A DNA stretch of 64,000 bases, taken from Ilyomonas sp963847085. Its GTDB lineage: Bacteria > Bacteroidota > Bacteroidia > Chitinophagales > Chitinophagaceae. Both the position numbers and the translations under genes were made by a program. Location of the stretch: the NCBI GenBank assembly GCA_963847085.1, contig CAWJYO010000011.1, forward strand, positions 310,001 through 374,000. Reading direction: 5' to 3'. The first letter of the stretch is position 1. Every line of letters starts with the position of its first letter. The notes below the pieces were generated by a model. It was not told where the DNA came from, made no database searches, and saw only the letters and a program-made list of their open reading frames with translations. Below, in pieces: positions 8,522-18,336 of this stretch.

Positions 8522-11322
8522 TTATCTTCCGCTTTTTTGTATCATTTCTTTCAACTCGCTGTTGAAATCATTTGCATTTGCCAGTTCTTCCAGCGTAATG
8601 TGCATGCGGTAATTCCAGTAATAATGAGGATTGGCGGGAACGTTAATCCGTTCTTCCTGCGGATTGGCTCTGCGCAAATCTCTATCAATTCCCATAATAT
8701 CCTGCCACTGAAAAATACTCCACATCGCAGGCGAATACAAATGTTGCTCGATGATCTGTTTTACGATCCACGGCTCACAGTAAACCGGTGCTTCACCGTA
8801 CTGATGAAGTTGCTGATTGTAAAAGTTTTGCGTAACGTTTCTGTCTTCTTCCCACCAGCCACGAATGGTGCTCATATCGTGCGTAGAAGGCATTACAACA
8901 CTTAAATAAGGCGCTGCGGCAATGTTGGTAAACTGTGCATGTTCATCTTTAGGCATTCGCTGTACTTCAAGGCTTAACAAACCTAAATCCTGCATCACAC
9001 GCGGCACGCTGGTTGGCACCAAACCTAAATCTTCACCGCAAATGAGCATATCGGTTACTGCTTTAAAAGCAGGCAGTTTTTGCATGGCTTCCCCACGCCA
9101 GAATTCATTTTGACGTTCATAGAAATAATTCAGCGATAAGTAATACAACTGGTTCTTGGTATGATCGTCGAGATGCTGATAGGAAGCCGTTTTTTCCATT
9201 CCAAAACGGAAATGGAACAATTCTTCGTTCGAATCTTTTTCTTCAAATAATATTACATTGCTGATAAGGTCGAAAAGAGTTTGCTTCAGCCAATTGTTAT
9301 GTTCACTCGGCTGCTGCAGCGCAAACCAGGTTTCTACACGTATTTGTGTGTTTACTTCAGACTTTAAACTATAGGTATCGTTCTCTTCTTTATTTAAAAA
9401 AGTATCTTTTGCATACTGCTGCTGATCGCCAAAAAATTCGTTTATAACCTGGTCGTTTATAAAAGGCTTGCAAAAGCGGTTATAATCGAAATGAATATTC
9501 CATTGTGCAAACTCGTCAACATGTACGGGCAAAGCAGGAACAAAGTGTCCCATAATGCCTTCCACCGATTCCAAAGGAATACTCCAGATGCGGAAAAAGC
9601 CTAAAATATGGTCAATTCTAAACGCATCGAAATAATGGCTCATTTGCACCAAACGCTGCTTCCACCACGCAAAACCGTTTTCTTTCATCCGTGGCCAGTT
9701 GTAGGTTGGGAAGCTCCAGTTCTGACCTTTTACGGCAAATGGGTCGGGCGGTGCACCAGCTTGCATATCCATGTGAAACAGTTGCGGGTGCTGCCAGGTA
9801 TCGGCGCTATTGCGAGCAATGCCAATGGGAATATCACCTTTCATTACAATACCCTGGCTGTGCGCGTATTCGGTTGCCTCTTGTAATTGCAGATGCAAAT
9901 GATATTGCACGAAATAATACATACCGGCTCTGTCGCTTTGCTCAGGCGGAACTCAGCCATTCTTCAACAGCTTTTGCATTGTATGTTTTGTGTTCTTTCC
10001 ACTTACTGAAATCAGCCGTATTGTTAGCTATCTCTCAAACAACAAAAAGCCGCATAAGGCACTAACCAATGTTGATTATCTTGAAAAAAAGTTTTATAAT
10101 CTTCCGATGCAAATGTGGTTTCTTTTTGCGCAGGGTAAAGCTCATGAATGATTTTCCATTTCAAATCGTTCACCGCTTCGTAATCCACAGCAGGCAAGGC
10201 ATTCAGGCGTTTTGCTTCTTCTTTATATGAGTCTAACAGTTGCTTGTTTTCTTCACCTGCAACTTGTTCTACATTTAAGTACATAGCATGTAAAGCAAAC
10301 GCAGAGATAGAAGCATAAGGATAAGAATCAACCCATGTTTTGGTAACCGTGGTATCGTTTACCGGCAACAGTTGAACCAATTGCAAGCCGACACTTTTGC
10401 TCCAGTCAACCAGTTTTTTTATATCGGTAAACTCGCCACAGCCAAAGCTGTTTTCGCTGCGCAAACTAAACACCGGAATCACTACGCCAGCGCCTTTCCA
10501 TGTGTTATCGGGTGTACGGATAAAACCATCGTTTACAACCGTTTCAGTTTCTTCATCAAAGGCATTTGAAAGCACACGATTATCGCCGTTTTCTAATTGT
10601 AGAAGCTCTTTCTTTTCCCAATTGTAAATGCCGTATTTATAAAATAAAGGAAGCTCGCTCTGCGTTACATTAATTTTGATTTGCCAATCATTTTTGTCTT
10701 CCGCTTTATTTAATAACAAAGGTTCACTTGTGTTCCAATGCTTCAGTGAATCGGCACTTCCCGTGAGGCAAACCGCCTGACCTTGTACTAAGAGCGGCGC
10801 TTTTACTTTGAAGATGTGTGTATAAGTTTGAGATGGCTCACTCTCAAAAGAAGGCAGGTTGTTCTTAAACAGAACATTGGTGAAAGGCTTGGTAAAAAAT
10901 GCATTGTCGTAGTATCCTTCAAAATCCCACGCATCAATGAAATTGATGTTTTTATTTTTATAAGAAGAAGGCGTTAGCTTTTTATCTTTCCCACCTTCAT
11001 GTACAAAACTGCCATCTTCTTCTTTCAACAGATAATGATAAACCACATCTTCTGTCAGCTCGTTTTCATTCGCAGTAAGTTCAGCATTCCAATGCTGTGA
11101 ATCTAAGAACTGCATTGGCAAAGCTTCTTCAGGATTGCCGTTACCAAACAACGGATGCTGCGCTGTAATAAATAAGCTTTGTCCGGGCTTGGTATAATAA
11201 TTTATAATAAAAGTAAAATGGAACGTTTTGGTTTCATCTGTATTTGTTACTTCATCGTTAGTATTTGCTACTTCCTCAATTGCATTTTCTTCATTAGTAG
11301 CATCAGTTGTTGTTTCTGTCAT
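8522..11322 (-). CDS. malQ: 4-alpha-glucanotransferase with N-terminal starch-binding modules (two frameshifts)
   Basis: GH77 amylomaltase, which disproportionates maltodextrins in glycogen/maltose metabolism. The first frame (to 10024) holds two CBM20-like starch-binding domains (about residues 35-150 and 165-270). The start of the catalytic barrel follows (WKGAGVVIPVFSLRSENSFG, CGEFTDIKKLVDW, LLPVNDT). The second frame (9922-8522) holds the catalytic core: YFDAFRIDHILGFFRIWSIP, with the nucleophile Asp in RIDH, then CGEDLGLVP and MPSTHDMSTIRGWWEED. One-base shifts near 10030 and 9950 join them through ADFSKWKEHKTYNAKAVEEW. The start is taken as the second Met (MTETTT) of the frame, the first being 12 bases upstream at 11334. 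It lies 22 bases after a disordered-protein gene. Confidence 0.88.
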
Positions 11323-11343
11323 TAACAGTATCAATTGATATTC

Positions 11344-11871
11344 TTATTTGGTGATCTCTTGTGTTTCACTCTGAGTTTGTGCCTGATGTTGTCCTACTCT
11401 CTCCATGATGAACCAAACGGTGTACAACAGCTTCGTTTTTTTCCTCTGCAACTTTTACCGGCTCTGTTTGTTCAATAGCATCCGGTGCAACTTCTGCTTC
11501 GGTTGTAGCTGGTTGAACAAGCGGCGGCTCCGTCTGTTGAGTTACTTCTTCTGCAACAGATGCTTTTGGTTTTGCCGCTTTTTTTGCCCTTTTGGGTTTT
11601 TCCGATGCTTGTGAAGTTTCTGCCGAGCTGAGTAGTTTCTTCTTTCTTGCTTTTTCTTTTAGCTACTTTCTTTTCTCCCTTTACAGATGTATCGTCGTTG
11701 GTTATATCAGTTTGTCATTTCTGTGTTGGGCTGAGGTGTCGTCGCGTCATTGGCTACTTCTTCCTGCACAGATTCCTTCTTTTTTCTGCCCGGTTTATTT
11801 TTCTCTACAGGTGGATTGTTGTCTGAATCTGGGTTAGGGTTTAACTGCGGGTCTTTTTTTTGTCGTGCCAT
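11344..11871 (-). CDS. Lys/Ala/Pro/Glu-rich disordered protein (frameshifted)
   Basis: Reading from the ATG at 11871 gives MARQKKDPQLNPNPDSDNN, followed by a strongly charged low-complexity chain. Joining frames gives histone H1-like stretches (KPKRAKKAAKPKASVAEEV) and acidic Pro/Thr/Gln stretches, ending ETQEITK at 11344. At least two one-base shifts are needed (near 11700 and near 11400), so the exact sequence is uncertain. No domain is recognisable and the protein is probably intrinsically disordered. It precedes malQ on the same strand by 22 bases. A DNA-binding or polymer-associated role would be pure inference. Confidence 0.5.
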
Positions 11872-12003
11872 CAGGTTATTTTTTTGAAGATGCGAAAATA
11901 GGAAAATACGGTTTATACTTGCAGTCGCATTGAATTGAAGGGCTTGTGAAGCCCTCGCGCCAGTTGTAAACAGTCTACCTCGATTCCATTTTTCCTTTTT
12001 CTT

Positions 12004-13218
12004 ATGAAACAAAACAAGCAAGCTGCCTTAGGTTTTATTTTTATTACTTTATTGATAGATGTTACCGGCTGGGGCATTATTATTCCGGTAATGCCAAAGT
12101 TGATTGAAGGATTGATACACGGCAATGTAAGCTCTGCGGCGCGTTATGGCGGCTGGCTGAATATGTGCTATGCCATTATGCAGTTGCTGTTTGCGCCCGT
12201 GCTTGGCAACCTGAGCGATAAATACGGAAGGCGGCCTGTGCTTCTTTTTTCCTTGTTCGGGTTCTCGATGGATTACTTGTTTCTTTCTTTTGCGCCTACT
12301 ATTTTTTGGTTGTTTGTTGGCAGATGCATTTCCGGTATTACCGGCGCTTCGTTTACAACAGCAGCGGCTTATATTGCTGACATTAGCAACCACGAAAACC
12401 GGGCAAAAAATTTTGGAATGATTGGCGCTGCCTTTGGTTTAGGCTTTATTGTGGGTCCTGTAATTGGCGGTGTGTTGGGGCAATGGGGCGCACGGGTTCC
12501 GTTTTATGCTGCCGCTATTTTGTGCGCACTCAACTGGCTGTATGGATTTTTTATTTTGCCCGAATCCTTAGATATACAACATCGCCGCCCTTTCGATTGG
12601 AAGCGAGCCAACCCTATCGGTTCCTTTAAATTGCTTACCAAACATCCTTCGTTAAGTGGTCTCATCGCTTCGCTTACTTTGGTGTACATCGCAGCCCATG
12701 CCGTACAAAGCAACTGGAGCTTTTTTACCACCTACCAGTTCAATTGGGATTCGCACATGATTGGTTATTCGCTTGGCACAGTAGGACTGATTACAGCCTT
12801 GGTGCAAGGCTGGCTCATTCGTTATATCAATCCAAAACTGGGCAATGAAAAAAGCGTTTATGTTGGATTGGGTTTATATTCAATAGGAATGATTCTGTTT
12901 GCTTTTGCCACACAATCGTGGATGATGTTTGCATTTTGCGTTCCTTATTGTTTAGGTGGCATTGCAGGTCCGGCTTTGCAAGCTATCATATCGGCCCGCG
13001 TGCCACCAAACGAACAAGGCGAGTTGCAAGGCGCATTAACGAGTTTAATGAGCGCAACTTCTATCATTGGCCCGGTGATAATGACATCTTTGTTTTATTA
13101 TTTCACCAATAAAAATTCTCCGGTTCACTTTGCAGGCGCGCCATTCATGTTGGGCGCGGTGTTGCTCATCATCAGTACATGGCTGGCAAAGCGAAGTTTA
13201 ACCGCAACAGAGAAGTAA
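12004..13218 (+). CDS. MFS transporter, TCR/TetA-like
   Basis: A 404-residue major facilitator protein with 12 predicted transmembrane helices. The loop 2-3 signature is GNLSDKYGRRPVLLFS (about residues 73-88). The second-half cues include GPVIGGVLGQWG and a proline/glycine-rich helix 5, as in TetA-type drug:H+ antiporters (LIDVTGWGIIIPVMPKLIEG at the N-terminus). It may export a drug or metabolite; resistance to tetracycline cannot be claimed from family membership. It is divergent from the disordered-protein/malQ unit. Confidence 0.88.
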   Translation: MKQNKQAALGFIFITLLIDVTGWGIIIPVMPKLIEGLIHGNVSSAARYGGWLNMCYAIMQLLFAPVLGNLSDKYGRRPVLLFSLFGFSMDYLFLSFAPTIFWLFVGRCISGITGASFTTAAAYIADISNHENRAKNFGMIGAAFGLGFIVGPVIGGVLGQWGARVPFYAAAILCALNWLYGFFILPESLDIQHRRPFDWKRANPIGSFKLLTKHPSLSGLIASLTLVYIAAHAVQSNWSFFTTYQFNWDSHMIGYSLGTVGLITALVQGWLIRYINPKLGNEKSVYVGLGLYSIGMILFAFATQSWMMFAFCVPYCLGGIAGPALQAIISARVPPNEQGELQGALTSLMSATSIIGPVIMTSLFYYFTNKNSPVHFAGAPFMLGAVLLIISTWLAKRSLTATEK

Positions 13219-13254
13219 TCAGCTTTGTTTTTGCATCAATTTCAATTTAATTTT

Positions 13255-13314
13255 TCCCGCAGATAACGCAGCATAGCGCAGAAAGAAATTAGAAATCTGC
13301 GGCATCTGCGGAAC
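13255..13314. repeat. CGCAGATAACGCAG-type intergenic repeat, copy 2
   Basis: CCCGCAGATAACGCAG and AGCGCAGAAAG, then AATCTGCGGCATCTGCGG, form an imperfect inverted repeat between the MFS gene and the NAD(P)HX repair gene. It is similar to 5111-5185. Confidence 0.6.
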
Positions 13315-13380
13315 ATTGTTTTATTTCATAGCACAGATATTGTCAGCAATGTTTTTCTTTTACAAGGAAAAAAGATTGCC

Positions 13381-14876
13381 ATGAAAATACCTGACGCAAC
13401 ACAAATGCGCGAGTGGGACAAAGCCACCATCAAAGCAGAATACATTACTTCTTTGGAACTGATGGAACGCGCCGCACAACAATGCACCGATTGGATAGCA
13501 GAACATTATTCTTCTCATCAAAATACAATCATTATTTGTGGCAAACGCAACAATGGCGGCGATGGTTTGGCAATTGCACGACAGTTGCACGAAAAGGGAT
13601 TTCAGCCAAACGTCTTTGTTGCCGATTGGGACGAAAAAGAAAGTGATGATTTTAAAAAGAACAAAGAAAATTTAGGGCAAAAAGAAATCCGGATTTCATT
13701 CATTAAAAATGAGGCTGAGTTTCCAAGGATAGATGCCAATACACTTGTAATTGAAGCCCTGTTTGGTTTTGGCTTGAATAGAAAGCTGGAAGGAAGTTAT
13801 GCGGCACTTATCAATCACATCAATCAACAAAAGGCAACCGTTATTTCCATTGATATTCCCGCAGGCATGTTTACTGATGCTACATCAAAAGGAAACGTGA
13901 TGATAAAAGCCGCAACAACGCTCACGTTTCAATCTTTGAAATTGTGTTTTTTAATGGCTGAAAACGCCGATTATTTTGGCTGGGTTCATTTGCTGCCCAT
14001 CGGCCTAAACAAAGACTTTGAGAATTCTTTGCAATCGAAGTTTGTTTTTGCCGATATTTCAACGGTATCTTCTTTTTACAAAAAGAGAAAACAGTTTTCC
14101 AACAAAGGCACGTATGGCCATGCGTTGCTGGTGGCAGGCAACGCAGGCAAAGTCGGTGCTGCCGTTATGTGTGCAACGTCTTGCCTGCGCTCGGGCGTGG
14201 GTTTGCTGTCCTGCTCGTTACCGCTAAACTATTTTTCTATTCTTCACTACTGCAATTCCCGAAGCCATGATGGTTGAACGTGGCAAAGAAGAGGACGTTT
14301 CAAAATACAGCGTAATTGGCATTGGACCTGGTTTAGGAAAAGAAGAGGCTACGGCTTTGCTTTTACACGAATTGATTACAACAATTTAAAAAGCCAATGG
14401 TGATTGACGCTGATGCGCTGAACCTTTTATCAGAGCATCAGGATTGGTGGAAAGAGGTGCCGCAAGGTTCTGTTCTAACGCCGCATCCAAAAGAGTTTGA
14501 CCGCTTATTTGGCGAAAGCAAAGATGATTTTGAGAGGATGCACAAAGCAGTTGAAAATAGTGCCAAAAACAAAGTGGTCATCGTTTTAAAAGGTGCTTAT
14601 ACATTGATAACCGATGGACAAAGAAACTATTTTAACAGCACCGGAAACAACGGTTTGGCAACGGGCGGCTCCGGCGATATTTTAACGGGTTTGATTACAG
14701 GTTTGCTTTCGCAACAATATGCATCCTTTGAAGCAGCCGTTGTAGGTGTTTATATACACGGTTTAGCCGCCGATTTGTGCCTGGATGAACAATCGTTTGA
14801 AAGCCTGTTGCCTATGGATGTAGCGGCGAAGTTTGGAAAAGCGTTTAAACAGTTACAAAAAGAAAAAGGGGCTTAA
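13381..14876 (+). CDS. nnr: bifunctional NAD(P)H-hydrate epimerase / ADP-dependent dehydratase (two frameshifts)
   Basis: Repairs hydrated NAD(P)H. The N-terminal epimerase domain (residues 1-215) shows MKIPDATQMREWD, the CGKRNNGGDGLAIARQL phosphate-binding motif and ALFGFGLNRKLEG. The C-terminal carbohydrate-kinase-like dehydratase shows KGTYGHALLVAGNAGKVGAA, then MVIDADALNLL, LTPHPKEFDRL and NGLATGGSGDILTGLI. The catalytic Asp is in GSGD. One-base shifts near 14240 (before FTTAIPEAMMVE) and near 14385 (LIQQFKKPMVIDAD) split the gene. Its stop overlaps a terminator hairpin. Confidence 0.9.
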
Positions 14877-14890
14877 GACTAAGCCCCTTT
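14865..14890 (+). terminator. terminator hairpin overlapping the nnr stop
   Basis: An 11-bp perfect stem (AAAGGGGCTTA / TAAGCCCCTTT, 4-base loop) whose left arm contains the last codons and stop of the NAD(P)HX gene. Confidence 0.65.
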
Positions 14891-15073
14891 GTACCCTTCA
14901 TAAACAATCCATACCCCTATGGAAAGAAATTTATAATTAGTTGATTTGATCGTTGTCTGCTGCAAACCTATCCCACAAATAATTGGCCACCTTCTTATTT
15001 AGACGAAAATAGAGTTTTTTTAGGTAAACGGTTTCTTATCGAAAACCTTTTTAATGAGAAATTAATTAACGCC

Positions 15074-15081
15074 TATATTTG
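15074..15081 (+). promoter_or_regulatory. -7 promoter box for hppA
   Basis: TATATTTG matches the Bacteroidota -7 consensus TAnnTTTG. It lies 47 bases before the hppA ATG. The -33 position is only T-rich, not a clear TTTG. Confidence 0.45.
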
Positions 15082-15128
15082 TCAAATTTGATTCACCAAT
15101 TTCTAATTCCTTCTTTTATTATTTGCGT

Positions 15129-17408
15129 ATGGAACATTCGCTTTTTTATGCGGTGCCGCTTATGGGTGCCATTGGTTTGATTTACACTTTTTTAAAATTT
15201 AATTGGGTTTCTAAACAAGATGCAGGCGATAGCAAGATGCGCGAAATCAGCACTTACATTGCTGAAGGTGCTATGGCATTTCTTCGCGCAGAATGGAAAA
15301 TTTTAAGCTACTTCGTAATACTGGTTGCTATTTTATTGGGCATCATGGCTGCGAGCAATCCTGCTTCTCATTGGTCAATTGCAGTATCATTTATTATGGG
15401 TGCGGTTTGCAGTGCATTAGCTGGTTTTATAGGCATGCGTGTAGCTACCAAAGCGAACGTGCGCACGGCACAGGCTGCCAAAACCAGTTTGGCAAAAGCA
15501 TTAAATGTGTCATTTACCGGCGGCTCGGTTATGGGTCTTGGCGTTGCCGGACTTGCTGTATTGGGATTGGGAAGTTTGTATTTGGTTTTGCATCATTTTT
15601 TTGCACAAGGCAAAGCTGCCAATTCGGAAGAAATGGTGCGCACGATAGAAGTGCTTACCGGCTTCTCGCTGGGTGCGGAATCCATTGCCCTTTTTGCCCG
15701 TGTGGGCGGCGGTATTTATACTAAGGCTGCCGATGTGGGTGCCGATTTAGTGGGCAAAGTTGAGAAAGATATTCCCGAAGATGATCCACGCAACCCCGCA
15801 ACCATTGCTGATAATGTAGGCGATAATGTGGGCGATGTAGCTGGCATGGGCGCCGATTTGTTTGGCTCGTATGTAGCTACCGTTTTAGCAACGATGGTAT
15901 TAGGACAGGAAGCTGTTTCGCACGACAACTTTGGTGGCTACGCTCCCATTCTTTTGCCGATGACCATTGCCGGCGTAGGCATTTTGTTTTCTATCATTGG
16001 AACTTTCTTTGTAAAAATCAGTGATAGCGCAGGCATCAGCACGGCTCCTGTTCAAAAAGCATTGAACATGGGTAACTGGGGTTCTATTATTTTAACAGCC
16101 ATTGCTTCTGCATTCTTAGTGTATTATATTTTGCCTGATGCTCCGGTTTATTTGCAAAGAGATTACATTAAAAACAATCCTGCTCAATTGATTGTGGGAG
16201 CTACCGCCATTACGCGCAACGGCGTGCTCGGGGCGATTCTTACCGGTTTGGCGGTAGGTACTTTAATGAGTATTATTACTGAATATTATACGGCTATGGG
16301 CAAACGTCCGGTAATGACAATTATTCGTCAGTCGGGTACAGGTCATGCCACCAATATCATTGGCGGTTTGGCCATTGGTATGGAGTCAACCTGTTTACCC
16401 ATACTCGTATTAGCCGCAGGTATTTATGGCTCTTATTCTTTTGCCGGTTTGTATGGTGTTGCTATTGCAGCAGCAGGTATGATGGCTACAACAGCGATGC
16501 AGCTTGCCATTGATGCGTTTGGACCTATTGCTGATAACGCAGGTGGCATTGCTGAAATGAGCGAGTTGCCTAAAGAAGTTCGCGAAAAAACAGATGTGCT
16601 GGATGCAGTAGGAAATACAACTGCTGCTACCGGCAAAGGCTTTGCCATTGCATCGGCGGCGTTAACAGCGCTGGCTTTGTTCGCTGCTTATGTAGGCGTT
16701 ATCAATCACAATGGTTACGAAATGGCTGGCATTGATATTTACAAAGCGCGAGTGCTGGCTTCCCTTTTTATTGGCGGGATGATACCCTTTATCTTTTCAT
16801 CGCTTGCCATTCGCGCAGTGGGCGAAGCGGCCATGGCAATGGTGGAGGAAGTGCGCCGTCAGTTTCATACCATTCCGGGAATTATGGAAGGAACCGGCAA
16901 ACCGGAATACGATAAATGCGTTGCCATTTCAACCAATGCTTCCATCAGAAAAATGATGCTGCCGGGCGCAATTACCATCATAGCTCCGTTGCTCATTGGC
17001 TTTTTATTAGGTCCTGAAGCATTGGGTGGATTTTTAGCTGGCGCAACAGTTAGCGGCGTGTTAATGGGCATCTTTCAAAACAATGCCGGTGGTGCATGGG
17101 ACAATGCGAAAAAGAGCTTTGAAAAAGGCGTTGAAATAAACGGCGAGATGTTTTATAAAAAATCTGAGCCGCACAAAGCATCTGTAACCGGCGATACGGT
17201 TGGTGATCCTTTTAAAGATACATCGGGACCTTCGATGAACATTCTGATTAAGCTGATGTCTATTGTATCGCTCGTTGTAGCGCCAACATTAGCTCATGTT
17301 TGGGGCCATAAAACTTCGCCCTCTTCTACTGAAATTAAGAAAGAATATCACTTAGAAAAAGCGGCAAAAACAAACTTGAGTTTGGAGAATACGATTGCTT
17401 ATAAATGA
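15129..17408 (+). CDS. hppA: membrane-bound pyrophosphatase, K+-dependent type
   Basis: Ion-pumping inorganic pyrophosphatase of the cytoplasmic membrane; it couples PPi hydrolysis to H+ and/or Na+ export. It has 759 residues from the ATG at 15129; a TTG two codons upstream is less likely. The PPi/Mg site is complete (DVGADLVGKVEKDIPEDDPR then NPATIADNVGDNVGDVAGMG, about residues 203-245), as is the second acidic site (IADNAGGIAEMSELP). At about residue 494 it reads GNTTAATGKGFAIAS; Ala at the GNTTA position is the mark of K+-dependent enzymes, while K+-independent ones have Lys. Which ion is pumped cannot be decided here. It is a single gene with its own promoter and terminator. Confidence 0.95.
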   Translation: MEHSLFYAVPLMGAIGLIYTFLKFNWVSKQDAGDSKMREISTYIAEGAMAFLRAEWKILSYFVILVAILLGIMAASNPASHWSIAVSFIMGAVCSALAGFIGMRVATKANVRTAQAAKTSLAKALNVSFTGGSVMGLGVAGLAVLGLGSLYLVLHHFFAQGKAANSEEMVRTIEVLTGFSLGAESIALFARVGGGIYTKAADVGADLVGKVEKDIPEDDPRNPATIADNVGDNVGDVAGMGADLFGSYVATVLATMVLGQEAVSHDNFGGYAPILLPMTIAGVGILFSIIGTFFVKISDSAGISTAPVQKALNMGNWGSIILTAIASAFLVYYILPDAPVYLQRDYIKNNPAQLIVGATAITRNGVLGAILTGLAVGTLMSIITEYYTAMGKRPVMTIIRQSGTGHATNIIGGLAIGMESTCLPILVLAAGIYGSYSFAGLYGVAIAAAGMMATTAMQLAIDAFGPIADNAGGIAEMSELPKEVREKTDVLDAVGNTTAATGKGFAIASAALTALALFAAYVGVINHNGYEMAGIDIYKARVLASLFIGGMIPFIFSSLAIRAVGEAAMAMVEEVRRQFHTIPGIMEGTGKPEYDKCVAISTNASIRKMMLPGAITIIAPLLIGFLLGPEALGGFLAGATVSGVLMGIFQNNAGGAWDNAKKSFEKGVEINGEMFYKKSEPHKASVTGDTVGDPFKDTSGPSMNILIKLMSIVSLVVAPTLAHVWGHKTSPSSTEIKKEYHLEKAAKTNLSLENTIAYK

Positions 17409-17430
17409 TGAATGAGTAATTTCAATAAAC

Positions 17431-17470
17431 AAAAAACCTGCATTGAAAATAACGCAGGTTTTTTGTTTTT
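17431..17470 (+). terminator. rho-independent terminator of hppA
   Basis: An 11-bp stem (AAAAAACCTGC / GCAGGTTTTTT) with a 12-base loop, followed by TTTTGTTTTT-type sequence, 23 bases after the hppA stop. Confidence 0.85.
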
Positions 17471-17532
17471 ATGCTACTAAAAACTTGTTATCACTCTCTC
17501 AACTTTCGTTCTAAATTAATTGTTTAGAAAAT

Positions 17533-17688
17533 TTATTTTATTTGCAGCTTTTGACTTTTTACTTTCAGATATTCCTTGATTTGCTCAAAGGTCATATTTG
17601 TCATTTCTAATGACATTTTTTCTTTAATAGTTCTAAAAGTCTTCACTGTGTCAAACTCCTTTTCCTTTATTTTATTATCAGTCTCCAT
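17533..17688 (-). CDS. 51-residue small protein overlapping the PIN toxin
   Basis: The ATG at 17688 lies inside the end of the upstream PIN gene (ATGGAGACTGA: start of one, stop of the other). It encodes METDNKIKEKEFDTVKTFRT, then IKEKMSLEMTNMTFEQIKEY and a Lys-rich tail. It is highly charged and helical, with no DNA-binding motif seen. Overlap and co-orientation suggest the partner of the PIN protein, perhaps its antitoxin. The motif KEFDTVKTFRTIKEKM resembles small proteins commonly found next to such PIN genes, but this is from memory of family context, not a search. Confidence 0.6.
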   Translation of the reverse strand: METDNKIKEKEFDTVKTFRTIKEKMSLEMTNMTFEQIKEYLKVKSQKLQIK

Positions 17689-18139
17689 ATTCTAAAATTT
17701 CCTTTGGGGAACGTATTTCTAATGATTGATAATTTGAACGAATATTAATAGAATTATAGCCTCTGATTCTATAAACGTTTACAATGTGTTTAAAATTCCA
17801 ACTGACTAAAATATCGGCTTTATTTATTGTAGCAGTTGCAATATGTATGCAGTCATCAAAGCTTGTTGGTCCTACAACTTTTTCCTGAATGTATTTTGTT
17901 GCAAGTGAAAGAATTTCATCATCAACAATGATACGTTCAAGTTTTTCCTTCGGTAAACTTTTAAAATACTCTCTTACATTTTCAGGAGCATCAACAAGTT
18001 CACTTTCTGTCAAGTCAGAATATACGCAAATTAAATTTCCTGTTTTGACTCTTTCAAAAAGCTGTAAAGTCGCTTCATCAAACTCTTTGTCAAATACGCC
18101 ACCAAAAACTGATGTATCGAAATAAAATCGTTGTATCAT
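17678..18139 (-). CDS. PIN-domain ribonuclease-like toxin
   Basis: A 153-residue PIN-domain protein. The first acidic residue is in FYFDTSVFGG (Asp 8); further acidic positions occur in ESELVDAPEN, PTSFDDCIHIATATINKADI (the DD pair and Asp) and SWNFKHIVN. This is the spacing of a metal-dependent VapC-like RNase. The gene overlaps the 51-residue small gene at its 3' end, so the toxin-first order is unusual for VapBC. It could be a toxin-antitoxin pair or a stand-alone nuclease. Confidence 0.75.
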   Translation of the reverse strand: MIQRFYFDTSVFGGVFDKEFDEATLQLFERVKTGNLICVYSDLTESELVDAPENVREYFKSLPKEKLERIIVDDEILSLATKYIQEKVVGPTSFDDCIHIATATINKADILVSWNFKHIVNVYRIRGYNSINIRSNYQSLEIRSPKEILEYGD

Positions 18140-18240
18140 CCAAACTCACTTTCTTTTCAAAAATACAAAAAAGCTTTACTGGGCGAGCTTTCAAATTCAC
18201 AACCAGTTTGTGTCTCTACAAACCGATACGTAAAAAGAAA

Positions 18241-18263
18241 GGGTTGGTGAAGAACACCAACCC
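18241..18263 (-). terminator. terminator of the DUF2723 gene
   Basis: GGGTTGGTG / CACCAACCC stem with a 5-base loop. On the minus strand it is followed by TTTCTTTTT. It lies about 60 bases after the DUF2723 stop. Confidence 0.8.
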
Positions 18264-18306
18264 ATAGACTTTAGCTATTTTACATTAAAAACAAACCTCA
18301 ATTTGC

Positions 18307-18336
18307 ATTCCTACTGCCCCGATTCCTACTGCCCCG
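18307..18336. repeat. 15-bp perfect tandem duplication across a stop codon
   Basis: ATTCCTACTGCCCCG occurs twice head to tail. The second unit contains the final codons and stop of the DUF2723 gene and the first lies just outside it. Confidence 0.85.

Noticed and set aside
12004..13218. Calling the MFS gene a tetracycline resistance determinant
   Set aside because: Family resemblance to TetA does not show substrate; many such proteins in Bacteroidota are housekeeping exporters.
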